A stretch of DNA of 64,000 nt from Phoronis australis. Taxonomy: Eukaryota > Phoronida > Phoronidae. The notes under the pieces are model-generated. The model saw nothing but the letters and a program-made list of their open reading frames with translations. It had not been told where the DNA came from and ran no database searches. Position 1 is the first letter of the stretch, and each line of letters opens with the position of its first letter. This document shows positions 47,529 to 58,929 of the stretch, piece by piece. The translations under genes and the position numbers were made by a program. The stretch covers positions 742,509-806,508 of the forward strand of contig NMRA01000094.1 in NCBI GenBank assembly GCA_002633005.1, given 5' to 3'.

Positions 47529-47930
47529 TTATGATCTGCATTTGTAAATCTTTCAAGTACATCAATACGCACGGTGGTTTATCTTCTGTCGAACCCAATA
47601 TTTGTAGTTTCTAGACCATCTCCTCTCCTCGTCCCTCGCACCTGCAACCGTTGGGTCATACTCCCGTATAGTCCACCATTTCACCTCCTTTCACTCCCCC
47701 CCCCCCCCNCCCCGTGCCCGTGGCCACTCTGTCCTCATACATCGCATAACTCACCTTACTGGTAATTGTATTTGTCATATAAATAACCTTACTTGTAATT
47801 GTATTATTGGTAGTCATAATAAACTAATAAATGACCTTATATCGCCTACCCAGGTCTTGGTTTCATCTCTGCGAGCTTGCTAGGCACGCACGAACTATTA
47901 TATATCATGCGGGACATGTGTCGATCATAA
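47529..47930. mobile_element. LTR-like repeat (solo copy)
   Basis: Shares its right 200-300 bp with 60872-61130: TAATAAATGACCTTATATCG, CCTAC, TTTCATCTCTG, CGAGCTTGC, and the end CATGTGTCGATCATAA. Starts TTATGATC and ends GATCATAA. Contains AATAAA-type signals, a poly-C run with one N (47709) and no protein. The pattern suits an LTR; the family is unknown. Confidence 0.55.
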
Positions 47931-49299
47931 AAGTTGTTCTAGGGAAAGTGTGTGTGGATGGCACTGATGACACCTGTGCTGGATAAAGTTAATTGAGTAA
48001 AGTCATAGGGTGATAAGGCAATAGTAGACATTTCATACTAGCGCCCTCTAAGAACAGTATTTAAAGCAACTTCTGTTAGATCCCAACACAAATTCATAGT
48101 GGTTCATCAATTTAAAAACAGGAGTAAAGTCCACTGTCATTCCCTTCCATTGTTTAATTAAGTAAGTTCACTAATTTGTTGGGATGGAAATTCTACCACT
48201 TCATTACTAAGTTGCAGCCTTGACCTCACACTTGCAGGGTGTTGAACCTTCTTGGTAGTAAAAAATGTATGGAACATGATCTCCTTCATCCATGGATATT
48301 TCAAGAGGTTTGGCTTTTTCTGTAAGCCATTAGTACACCCCAGTTCACATCAGCGGAAATATTTCGGCATTTTGATAGAACGAAAGATATCAAAACGCTG
48401 TTTATACATGCACGCATCCAGGGAGGGGCTCGGGGGCTTGAACGAGCCCCCCCTCTTTGGCGTAGTGGGCAAAAAGGTACGCCTCAGGGAACAAAAACTG
48501 AAAAAAGTAGAAAACGAAACAAAAGTCCATTAAAAAGATAGGAACTAGCAAAATTCGGCGAATGCACAATTCACAGCTCTGAACCTACCTGTGAATCTTA
48601 GTAAAGGGTCCGCATTCTGAAAAATTTTGAGTCCCCCAGTGTGCTCATGTTTTACTAGCTGGCTGAAACTTCCTGTATGGATCTGTAGGTGGCGCTGAAC
48701 GCCTGTCCACCAAAGACCCTTTTGCCGTCTAGCAGAATAGTGGATTTCAATATGGCGAGGCTATTTTAAAAGTCAGCTGTTCAGACTAGATCACTTGACA
48801 AATGTTTACTGCCATGCACCTGTCATTGGGTGAAAATATTCTAGTACATAATTGCAGCCAGATTAAGTAGGGTCATAGGGTAATTTGAAACAGGTTTTTG
48901 GGTCAGTTTATCATAGCAAATTATTCTTATGCAGTCTTATTCAGTGCTTGTAATTATGAGATAGGGGGTTATTAGTAAACTGTAGTAGGACTGCTGTTGG
49001 TGTCTAGTTGATAAAGTGTGAATGTCATTTGATACATTACATGGCCCTGATATATCACTCACTTACATTACATGGCCGTGATATATCTCTTACTTGGCTT
49101 CCTCTCATGTCAAATTTGTGTGCTATTTGCTTGACATGATAATGCTAAATGAACTCTCATGATGGGAAAACGTGTTTGCTACAGTATCTGTCTCATGACT
49201 GACCAGGGATTTTGGAGATAGTTTTATGTATGGCGTTAAAAATGTTGTAAGAATATTATGACCAAGGTTATACAAAGCTGGTTTTCTATGTTTGCTCAA
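47931..49299. other. Intergenic, nothing recognised
   Basis: Includes a partial GGGGCTCG..CGAGCCCCCCC palindrome near 48425-48460, likely MITE debris. No gene supported. Confidence 0.4.
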
Positions 49300-49303
49300 T
49301 TAA

Positions 49304-50170
49304 AGGCGAAGGCAATCTTTCTTCATGTCATTTTTTTGCAAAAATAAAGTTTGTTGATTATCCCAGACATATTTTTCACTTGATTACAGCTTTTCGTAAT
49401 TTAATTAATTACTCCGAAACTGATGTTTTGGGAGGCAAGAATTTCGCGCCAATTTCTTTTCCTGTAGTCTGACTGTGAGAGCTGTTGAGTCAGTCATTGT
49501 TCTACCTCAGTTGTGATCAGTTTGGTTGTCAAAAGTTTACTTTTGTTTATGTGCCACACTGTTGCTGCCTATTGGGATGTACTCATTATCGCCCAGAGCC
49601 TGTAAGCAGCCCTGTTGTGATGTTGAGTAGTGGGAGTGAATACAGGCCCAGTTCGACACCCAGTGAACTGGACAGTTCATCGTTCACTGAACAGATAGGT
49701 GAGTTTATTGTGGACATGTCTAGAGTATTGGATCTATTTAGAAGGTGCCAGGTGTGTGGCAAGGGAGTCACACCGCAGGATGTAAGCAGTTTGTGTGCTC
49801 AGGTAACTATCCAGTGGGAGTGTGTCACCAACAATCGGCAAGTGGGACAGTTTTTCCTATGTCCGTGAGACAATAATGAGTACATCCCGGTACGCAGCAA
49901 CAGTGTGGCATATTGACTGACTCGTAAATAAAAACAAAAAACGAACTTATCACAACCGAGATCGAACAATGACTGACTCAACAGCTCTCACAGTCAGACT
50001 ATATGAAAAGAAATTGGCGCGAAATTCTTGCCTCCCAAAACGTCACTCCCAGAGTAGAGGGCGAGTAATTGTTTAAATTACCAAAAAGCTGTGATTAACT
50101 GAAAATATTTCTGGGATAATCACTGAACCTTATTTTTGCTAAAAATGACCCAAAAAGGTTGCCTTGGCCT
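49304..50170. mobile_element. Kolobok-type element, long TIRs, TTAA flanks
   Basis: TTAA at 49300-49303 and 50171-50174. Ends AGGCGAAGGCAATC and (reverse complement) AGGCCAAGGCAACC; the arms stay similar for about 220 bp (shared TTTTGGGAGGCAAGAATTTC, GCGCCAATTTCTTTTC, GAGAGCTGTTGAGTCAGTCA). The middle (about 49530-49925) encodes a transposase fragment. Confidence 0.85.
49570..49868 (+). pseudogene. Kolobok/THAP-type transposase fragment
   Basis: A Ser-rich stretch SSGSEYRPSSTPSELDSSS, then IGEFIVDMSRVLDLFRRCQV, CGKGVTP, and VTIQWECVTNNR. Many invertebrate Kolobok/THAP transposase-like proteins have this order: acidic/Ser spacer, hydrophobic (K/E)FIV...LL.LF..C..CG, and a V.....C..N/H module. 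The continuation is lost at the right TIR. The frame has no catalytic core, so the element is non-autonomous. Family name inferred from motif order plus the TTAA target. Confidence 0.55.
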
Positions 50171-50493
50171 TTAAAATTGTCTTTCCGTAACTCACAAACC
50201 AGGTGTACTGTAGATGAAAATGCCTTTGTGTAGGAAACTTCTCTTATACCAGTAAAGATTTTGTAAGACTCAAATAAAAATAACTGCCAAACTCGCCATT
50301 TTCCAACTTTCAAAACCTAACTGTATTGTTAAGCTTGATTGTCATTGGCTGTTGATGGCAGTACAATATAAACTCTTGGATATTATGAAGTGAGGTTTTC
50401 TTCCTATTTACTTTTGTTGAAAATTTTGTTAAAATGATTTTCACTGTTCCGCCATATTGGGTTCTAAACTGAAGAAATTTTATGGTAACTAAC

Positions 50494-50688
50494 CAGTGGC
50501 AGATCTACGTTTTCAGTAAGGGGGGTGGGGTTTAGGATTCGAGTGAATCCGAGCTGCATAGCGCCAATCGGAACGAAGGTTGGGGGGAAAACCCCCTCTC
50601 GTGTAAGATTTTTTTGTGGTTTTTTCAATTTTTGTTTTTGATCCTGTCCTGAGGGGAGGTTTAAACCCCCTCTGTAGATCCGCCTCTG
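50494..50688. mobile_element. 195-bp MITE
   Basis: CAGTGGCAGATCTACG and (reverse complement) CAGAGGCGGATCTACAG ends, inner GGGGGG/CCCCCC arms, and CTAAC on both sides (50489-50493, 50689-50693) as a possible 5-bp target duplication. Confidence 0.75.
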
Positions 50689-50693
50689 CTAAC

Positions 50694-52709
50694 ATTTTCA
50701 GAAGGTGCCTGGAAAGTTAGAACTAACAAGATTTGACTGTATGTGTATTTGATTGTGATTGAATAAATTTGATGGTGAAACCAGTGATGTGTATTAGGTT
50801 GAATCACATTTGCTAAGAGCTATAACTGTGGTTGTAATCACAAACATAGTAAATCTTTCATATACCTTGCTCATGTGAACAAATTTTTCACTTTTAAAGT
50901 GTTGTAAATAATAAAAATACCAGTGTTGTTTGTTTACACTTGGTAATACTTGGAGAAGCATTCTTTACTTAATTTCTTCCAGTGTTCCTACTTTGATGAA
51001 GGTCTTATATCTGTTGCACTATTTTGGTGAAGTCTTATATCTGTTGCACTATTTTGATGAAAGCCTTTTATCTGTTGCCCTTTGTACCAGACTATGGTGT
51101 GGTCAAATGGATGGACCTATAAACATATTGCTCACTGTGATTTGTAAAATTGAGCTTTAGGTAGTGCAAATGATTTTAGACAATTTTCAAAAATACTTTA
51201 ATTTTTGAAAAACTATGAAATGTAGGATTTCTTTCCAAAGATGGTGGGTCATTGGGATGCTAATTATTCTGCAAAAATTCAGCCCGTTCTTTACTCAGAG
51301 GGGATCTGAAGTGTCTTACTGTATTTGAGATATTCAGTGTAAGGCACTAAAGATAGTTAAGGTAGGTGGATACACAAAAAATTAATTTTGACTGTTTTTT
51401 ACATTTTCATATCATCCTAATCTTTAATTCTTGATGCACAGTATACTGAAGAAAAATAAAATCATTCTGAAAATCCTAAATATCCAATTGTTTCAGTGCT
51501 CTACAAGACATTCCTTGTCTGTCAGTTATTGGGAAGATGACTTACTCAATTCTGACCAAACTTGGGATTTGTTTTAAACAATGAAGCGATGATTTCAGAA
51601 TAAGTGTGGCACTGACAAGAACCAATCACTATTTATGCTTTATCTGAATAGTATTGTTGACAATAGACCTCTAAATTTTGACTGAAAAGTGTGAAGTTAG
51701 GACCCTATAAAACTGAATAATTTAGACTACATTGTTTACCAAAGCTTTTTCAAATAGATGTACACAGTTGCCTTTGTCAGTTAGTTAAGTAAGGTCCATT
51801 CCAGTATATTAGAAGATTTTAGTTTACATGACATTTTGCTACTTCTCTGTCTCAACATTTATGTCCGTCGCCAACTGCTATTCATGCAGTGTATAAGCCC
51901 TTTGCCTGGGTCGAGTTCAAAAAGACTGGTACCTTGCTACAAAAGCAAGATCTCACGAGATTCCATGATATATCTGTGTGTATTTTCAATGAGAGTACAT
52001 GATGTTGGCTTGGTTTTTCTCACCTCAAGATCTACAGTATTGACCTCTACCCTGAATTTTATCTTACCTTCCCCTAGTGAGAAAGGCAAGATTTGTTTGC
52101 CACACCAGGACCAAAGGTTATCACCCATGTCTAGCTTTGAAATGGTTAATTAATTAGTTATTGTAGTCTTGTTGTGATCCAGGTAGAGTACAGGCAGTGA
52201 TAAGGCCCCATGCTGTGTGTACCCCAATTCAACATAGACCCACACTGGGGGGAGAGGCTCTTGAAGGGGGTGTCACATTAAGTAAAGTCCGTTATTTATT
52301 ACTTTGATAGAGCATTCCCTTCACATTAAGACCACCTAAAAATAAATAATTTTCAACAAAAGTTGTAGAAATGCAGGCAGTTACGATCTTGTGGTGTATT
52401 GAAGAATATTACTTGGCCCTTGAAAGATTAAAGATTACTGCAACACAGTGAACTAGCAACAAATACTACTTTTACAAGGTAATTCATGACCAAGAATTCA
52501 GTGCTGGCATGGCGCTTCTATTTTCATCACAATCTGGGAAACTGTAAACTGTGTAAACTATGTAAACTGTGTAAAGGCTCAAGAGTAAGTTATTTTAGTA
52601 CACACAGGACTGCACAAACCTCGCAAAAACATTTTTATGTGTTTGTAGGTATATCTTGTGAAATTTGGAAAGTGTTTTTCGATGAATGTGACAAAGGCTG
52701 ACCACGACT
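50694..52709. other. Intergenic with two short arrays
   Basis: Three 27-30-bp copies of CTTATATCTGTTGCACTATT at 51003-51085; 12-bp copies of GTAAACTGT(G/A) at 52543-52577. No gene supported. Confidence 0.5.
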
Positions 52710-54790
52710 TCTCCACGAATCTAACTACCAATGTGCCCCCTAGTGGCAATTTTAGTTTTTATGTGCCCACATATTTATATGTGGACGCATTATGCCGTCA
52801 TCTCCGTCCGTCCGGGCGGCGTCCGTCCGGCATCCGGCGTCCGCTGCTTTATCTCCAAAACCCTTTGACATACGTTCATGAAATTTGGCACATGTGTTCC
52901 ATTCATGAATGGGACGGCATGTGCGAACTTTCGGACGGATCCGACTACCAGTGTGCCCCCTAGTGGCAATTTTAGTTTTTTACGCTTACCTTTGTATCTT
53001 CAAAAGTCCTAAACGGATTTTCATGAAATTTGATATGTAGGCACCTATTAGTGAGATGACGCTATCCTGCCGTTTTCAGATGGATTCGACATAGTTTGCG
53101 TCACCTAGTGGCCATTTTTAGTGTTTTCGAGTCTGTTTTTGTGCGTCCTCCCCTCTATCAACCAAACCGCTCAAAGGATGATTGTGAAAATTGGCATGTA
53201 TATGCTTACTATGTAGAGGACGGATGACGATGATTTTCCGACGATTTCGACTACTGTGGCGCCTCCTAGTGGTAGTTTTGTTTTTTTTGCGCCTATGGCT
53301 GTATCTCCTAAACCGTTCGCAGGATTTTTACGAAATTGTGTAAGTATATTTATATGATGTTAACAATAGAAGATGATGACTTTTGGACGGATCCGACTAC
53401 CGGTGTGCCCCCTAGTGGCAATTTTAGTTTTTTACGCTTACCTTTGTATCTTCAAAAGTCCTGAACGGATTTTCATGAAATTTGGTATGTAGGCACCTAT
53501 TAGTGAGATGACACTATCCTCTCGTTTTCAGATGGATTCGACATAGTTTGCGCCACCTAGTGGCCATTTTTACTGTTTTCGAGTCTGTTTTTTGGCGTCC
53601 ACCCCTCTATCAACCAAACCGCTACAAGTATGATTGTGAAAATTGCCATGTATGTTCTTACTATGAAGAGGACAGTTGACGCTGAATTTCCCATGACTTT
53701 GATTACTGTGGCGCCTCCTAGTGAGTTTTTTTTTTGCGCCCGTGGCTGTATCTCCCAAACCGTTTGCAGGATCTTTACTAAATTTAGCAAGTGTATTTAT
53801 GTGATGTTGACAATGGACGATGACGACTTTAGGATGATTCTGAGTACCGGTATGCCTCTAGTGTCAATTTTAGTATTTTACATTGACCTCTGTATTTTCA
53901 TAGGTCTTCAGGTGTATGCTTTGTGTTACTTCGTGACTTTGAAGGAAATTAAAGTTCCAAGTAGAAATTTGTTTCTGGCATTCTAATGCTGTGCTAATCT
54001 CGTATGTCGGTAAATTTGTTTTTAATCCTATGTTTCTGTGGTGCTTTAAGCAACTGGTGTATAGGATGTGCTTGTATTATGAAGATCACTTACATTTTGC
54101 CCCTAGCCTATTGAGGAGACAATGACCATGCTTTTCCAATTTGAAAAGTACAACATAGTACATATATGCCCTCTACTGGCCACTTTATGGTACCAATAAA
54201 CAACCCTAGAAGGATACCGTATGCGGTGCACTTGTGGGCGCATTTCAACGCTCTGCGTTGCTTTTGTTACATTTGCCTCTGTATCTTCAGTGTTCCTTGA
54301 TGTTTTGTCTTAGAGGATCTACCGGTATGTGAAATTTGACAAATGTGTTCCTATTAACTTGACAACAGATGCAGGGATCTGACTGTCACTATGTCTCCTA
54401 GTGGAATGTTTTTACTTTTGCCTCTGTATGGACTGAGTTCCAAAACAAATTTTCCTGAAATTCTGGCAAATAGTTTTCTGTTAGGGGAACAATGATGCCT
54501 TCCAGTTTCCAGACAAGTTCAGTGTATTGCACACCATCTGATATTAATTAATACCCCTAGAAGCTTACCATTTGTGTTGCAGTCATTGGTACATTTCAAC
54601 AGGGGTGCTCTTGTTATTATTTTCAAACCTGATTCTTTGCCTCAGCCTCTCTTTTCATAGAACTTCACAATGAAGGACTTTTAAGAAAATTTTGGATGTT
54701 TTCCTAATGAAAACACTATGACAAACGTTAATTTTCTGACCGATCTTACTACTGTGGCACCCCCTAGTGTCAGTTTTGTTGTGTTGCATT
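52710..54790. repeat. ~150-bp repeat in a 3-monomer higher-order array
   Basis: Monomers each carry a TATCTCCAAAACC-like block (52846, 52997, 53155, 53302, 53448, 53608, 53750, 53892) and a CC(C/T)CCTAGTGGC-like block. Monomers three apart are near-identical (52997/53448, 53155/53608, 53302/53750), a ~450-bp higher-order unit. Decayed copies continue to about 54790. A GTCCGTCCG simple tract occurs at 52808-52846. Confidence 0.85.
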
Positions 54791-57052
54791 CATTAAGAGA
54801 GATTTTTATATGACGTGTCCAGGCCCAAGCTGTGTTGACTTGTAGTCACCTGGAAGTTATCAAACATTACATACCTGAACGAAGCAAACTTAGACGAACT
54901 AACAGAAAGACACATCAAAACTTTCATGTTCAAGTAAATATGTAAAGTTTATACAGTTTCTTTTAACTTTAATAAAGGATCATTGTACTTGGTAAAACAT
55001 CAAATTGAAATATACATGTGATCAAGTTTTGTCGACAACAAGTGAATTCATTGGTCCCAAGAGCATGTCTTCCTCTCCAAACCTTGTGTAACTTTCACTT
55101 CTGTAGCCCAAGTTGGTGGTAGTCATTAGTTAACCTGATGAAGTCATCCATCAGCTCTGTTCACTCCTGTAGCCCAAGTTAGTGGTAGTCAAGTTTACCT
55201 GTTGAAGTCATCCATCAACTCTATTCCCTCCATCATGGTGTTATCATGTATTTGAATTTTGACTCTCTGTAAAGAGCCCCAAAACAACCAAACTATATTC
55301 AATGATGATGGTGTGAAAGTTTTTACTGAGAACTTGACCACTTCTCTGTCATCGTCCTGTCGCTTTACCCCATGTCAAGTATGCTTTCAACTTTTCATTT
55401 TGAAGATAATTTGCCCTTTGTTCTCACTCATGTTTTCCTATTCCAGGTTGAGCTACACCTCCCTTTATGAACCTCATTTGAACCATGACACACCTCAAGG
55501 TTCCACTGTGTATACACTTGCTATACCCAGACTTGATTTGATAACGAAAAAAGTCAACATTGCTTTTTGCTTCCTGGCTTATTTTATCAGTCACACAAGG
55601 TTGGCGTCTGTACACATGTGAATTACAGTGCGCATAACTGTCGTAGTTCTTATTGTTAGTAGCAGTGGCCTGCCCAGTGGACAAATGCAGTGTTATAGGT
55701 GTTTGACAAGGGAACCATAGAGAAACATCCATATGAATGATAACTGAGTAGACTTGAAATGGAGACATTTGCTGCAGAGAGTAAGTATAGATATTTAGAC
55801 ATAAACTGTGTTTTATTTGTTGCAGTTTCTTCTCTTCTTAATTGGAGTTATAGACTAGTCTAGTCCAGTCTTTTGTGTCGAGGTACAAATTGTGTAAATT
55901 GTTGCTGTCACTTCAGGTAGACAAAATGCCAGAGTACATAGATAGGTTGGCCTAAAGTCTTGTGCTTTGTTGCTTGTTTATTTTGTATGGCAGATATTGA
56001 AATTCTGTGCACTATCCATCACAGTAGTCATACTAACCAAGCTAGTTGACAGGTTTTTGTAAATCCTGAAAGTTTTTAGTTGCAGTAGAATTTAGTATGT
56101 GGGATGATACTGAAGATTTTGGGAGTGTTTGTATTGGAGTTGTACATATTGATTTGTATTTAATGTTTTAATCTATACAGCCTTAATAGTAAAGAGGCTT
56201 TAGTAACATAGTTGAAGAAAGGTTTGTGAAAATGTTAGACAATGCACACAGTACTTTGAGGCAGAACTGGTCAAGGATAGCACTTATGCTGTTCATTGTG
56301 TTCAAATTACTGTCAAGTACCCTGGGTACCAATATCTCTGGGAGGTCACTACCCTGTCTATGAATGTTAGTTACTATATAATGCACAGTAAGATGTAATA
56401 TGGTTTCCTGTAACGCCATGTCTCTACAATAATAACCTAGTGCAGTGTAACAACAATTTGTCTTGGAGTCATAACAACTCCATCATTAGCACCACTGGTC
56501 ATGGATGCCCTGATAAATTGGGAAACCCATATTTGGACACCCTATTTTTGAAATCGTGGATGAACATCTGCTGCATTCTATCCACAAACTGCTTGAAGAA
56601 TCATCTTGAATGTTGGTGCAAGTTTTCCTCGTGACGAGAGCATTACAATTTTAGTTTTATTTGCATCTGCATCAGTAACTACAAAGTTGTTTGATTCATA
56701 ATTTTTGGACTGAAAAAATTACTGCATTACGGCGTTTTCCCGTTGCTCCCAACTTGTTCAATTCTATAGCCCAGCAACAAGTTGGGAAGTTTACCCCAGT
56801 AGCCAATATCTTACACGACTGATTAACTCCATTCTGGCATTCATGGTTGGAGGGCCAGCTCTCTTTTGTTCGATAATTGCTCTAATCTTCAATAATATCA
56901 TATCTAGCCTGACTGGGCTGGGCTGTGCTGTTAAAAATTGAAGTTAAGTTATTACATATTTGAACATAAACCAATAGCATTTCTGAAATCTTCGTCAAAT
57001 GATGATCAGGTTTAGTTTTTGAAACGCCAAAGTTGCCCAACTGCAACCGAAG
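54791..57052. other. Intergenic with a ~67-bp duplication
   Basis: CTCCTGTAGCCCAAGTTAGT ... GAAGTCATCCATCA is duplicated over 55085-55225. Otherwise nothing recognised. Confidence 0.45.
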
Positions 57053-57373
57053 TTACGATAATCTTTCTGAACGTACCGATTCACTCTGGGTTTGACTGTG
57101 TTCACACTTGGTCTGTAATAAGCCTGGTAGGTAATTGGCCTGCCTGTTGTCATAACAGACAAAAGACTGTGCTTGGCAGTTAACAAAATAGCTAGAAGTT
57201 ATCACACGCTCAGAACCCCCTTCGTCTGGTAAAGTCACTGAACGGGAAAACGCTGTCGTGTAAATATTTGAAAGATGGCTCATCAGGGATGTGCTGCTTG
57301 CCATGTCACAGCAAAGTTGCCGGATTTTTTGCATGTTGCAACCAACCCCCAAGTCAGAAACGTGCTTTTCCAT
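57053..57373 (-). CDS. Weak candidate ORF, unidentified
   Basis: Minus-strand frame of 106 codons starting MEKHVSDLGVGCNMQKIRQL. Its first half has balanced composition (CCDMASSTSLMSHLSNIYTT), and GAGC|GTGTGA offers a weak donor. No domain recognised and no partner exon found. Confidence 0.2.
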   Translation of the reverse strand: MEKHVSDLGVGCNMQKIRQLCCDMASSTSLMSHLSNIYTTAFSRSVTLPDEGGSERVITSSYFVNCQAQSFVCYDNRQANYLPGLLQTKCEHSQTQSESVRSERLS

Positions 57374-58719
57374 AGGTCAGAGGTCAAGGGAAATCTGTCG
57401 TCATTGTATGCATGATCCATCTCTATTTTTTGTTTGACTGAAAAAGCACCATCAGGGTGTCTTTAGAAATTGCCAACTACAGAGAAATGTCCATAAATAG
57501 GCCCATGTGCTAATATTTGGAAAATGAGCTTTCATAAACGTCAAATGAAATTGACTGTACTCTCGGGCGTATTTTCGGAAAAGGAGGCATATTCTCGAAA
57601 AATGTATCATTAAAACTGTCGTTCATACTGTGCTAATACTGTTAGTTATCAATAAAGTCACCCAAAATTATATACATAAAAGCATACTACATATAGAGCA
57701 ATTCAGCAAATTTTCAAAACATGCAGTTAATGAAAAAACTTCCATGCATGTACTTTTGGGTGGGTCTATTTTCAAAAATTCCCGGTATGTGTCATTTGTG
57801 AGTGCCAAGACTTTTTGAACAGCCCCATAGGGTTGCCTTGTTTTGGGAGCTCCCCATTTCCCATTTTGCCAGGTTGCATTTGGTGAATTGGCGTTGCGCT
57901 AATTGCATGGAGTCTACCCTTATTTCTTTAGTGTATGAGGTGCACTCAGTGTGCATCGTTTATGTAAGTCAATATTGCTGACATAGTAGTTTTTTGAAAA
58001 TAAGCCCTGAGGTGAAGCGGTCATATCACTACAATTACTGAATAAACCTTTCATGCCGTGAATAATACGCTTACAGTCGAAAGTCACGCATTTCTAAAGA
58101 TATGCGTGACTTTTCACCTCTCGTCCTTCGGAGCGGCTTTTACCGGGATCAAAGAGAGCGCTGCGCCAGAGTCGGACTCAGTTGCGATGACCGCATTGTC
58201 CGGTGCGAGCAAGACCCAATTAAGTGTAATTACCTGACCATAAACTGTAGTAAACACCTCTGCCTGTACATACTGGCGAATTTTCAAAATGCATTAACCA
58301 ACAATTTTCGTTAAAAACAAATACCACAGCTGCCTTCAGATGGAAAAAACAAACAAAGTTTGGTTTTCGATGTTTAAAAATCGAACTATTAATCTAAAAA
58401 CTACATACATTGGGTACGATTGAAGATAAACGACTGTGCATATTGATATACTCGGTGATTTACAAACACTGATCAGAGTTAACAATATCACATGAATTAT
58501 TCTTTTAATATACAACTAAGCTACATTGAAACATCTATGAACAACACACAGCGACTATAGATGTAAAAAAATTTTTAAAACATCGCTTATGGCCCAGTGC
58601 ATGCCGAACTACTTTACAACAGGAGTATTACACTAACCGGAAAACTGCTATTCTCGGAAATGCGTCAGTATCGATAGTTAGCTTGTAGTTGTAATGGAAC
58701 ACGGGTGAAGACAACTAAG
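57374..58719. other. Intergenic, nothing recognised
   Basis: No supportable gene, array or transposon end. Confidence 0.4.
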
Positions 58720-58824
58720 ATGGCTAGCTTTGTAGTCAACCAGAGAGTGCAAGCAGTGGATGAGGCTGGTCGGTGGGCAAGAGCAGTGATTTCATTTCTT
58801 ATGACTGAGGAAAAGCTAGAATAG
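58720..58824 (+). CDS. Possible mini-gene or gene remnant, tudor-like N-terminus
   Basis: ATG after ACAACTAAG, encoding MASFVVNQRVQAVDEAGRWA, RAVISFLMTEEKLE and a stop (34 codons). The V(N/G)QRV.A.DE.GRW..A.V pattern resembles the first strands of a tudor/MBT-like domain. An AATAAA follows at 58923. It could be a first exon, with a GT donor at AGAGCA|GTGATT, or a truncated retrocopy. Unconfirmed. Confidence 0.3.
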   Translation: MASFVVNQRVQAVDEAGRWARAVISFLMTEEKLE

Positions 58825-58922
58825 TTATGTTGTTACTGCAACAAAAATTGTCCAGAGGTTCCAAATCTTCAGTTTGGCTATCACCATATTTACACATTTG
58901 TATATATTTCATGATTGAGTTC

Positions 58923-58928
58923 TAATAA
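58923..58928 (+). terminator. Candidate polyadenylation signal
   Basis: AATAAA, followed by GGTTGAACTTGAAC, 99 bp after the 34-codon frame. Confidence 0.3.
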
Positions 58929-58929
58929 A

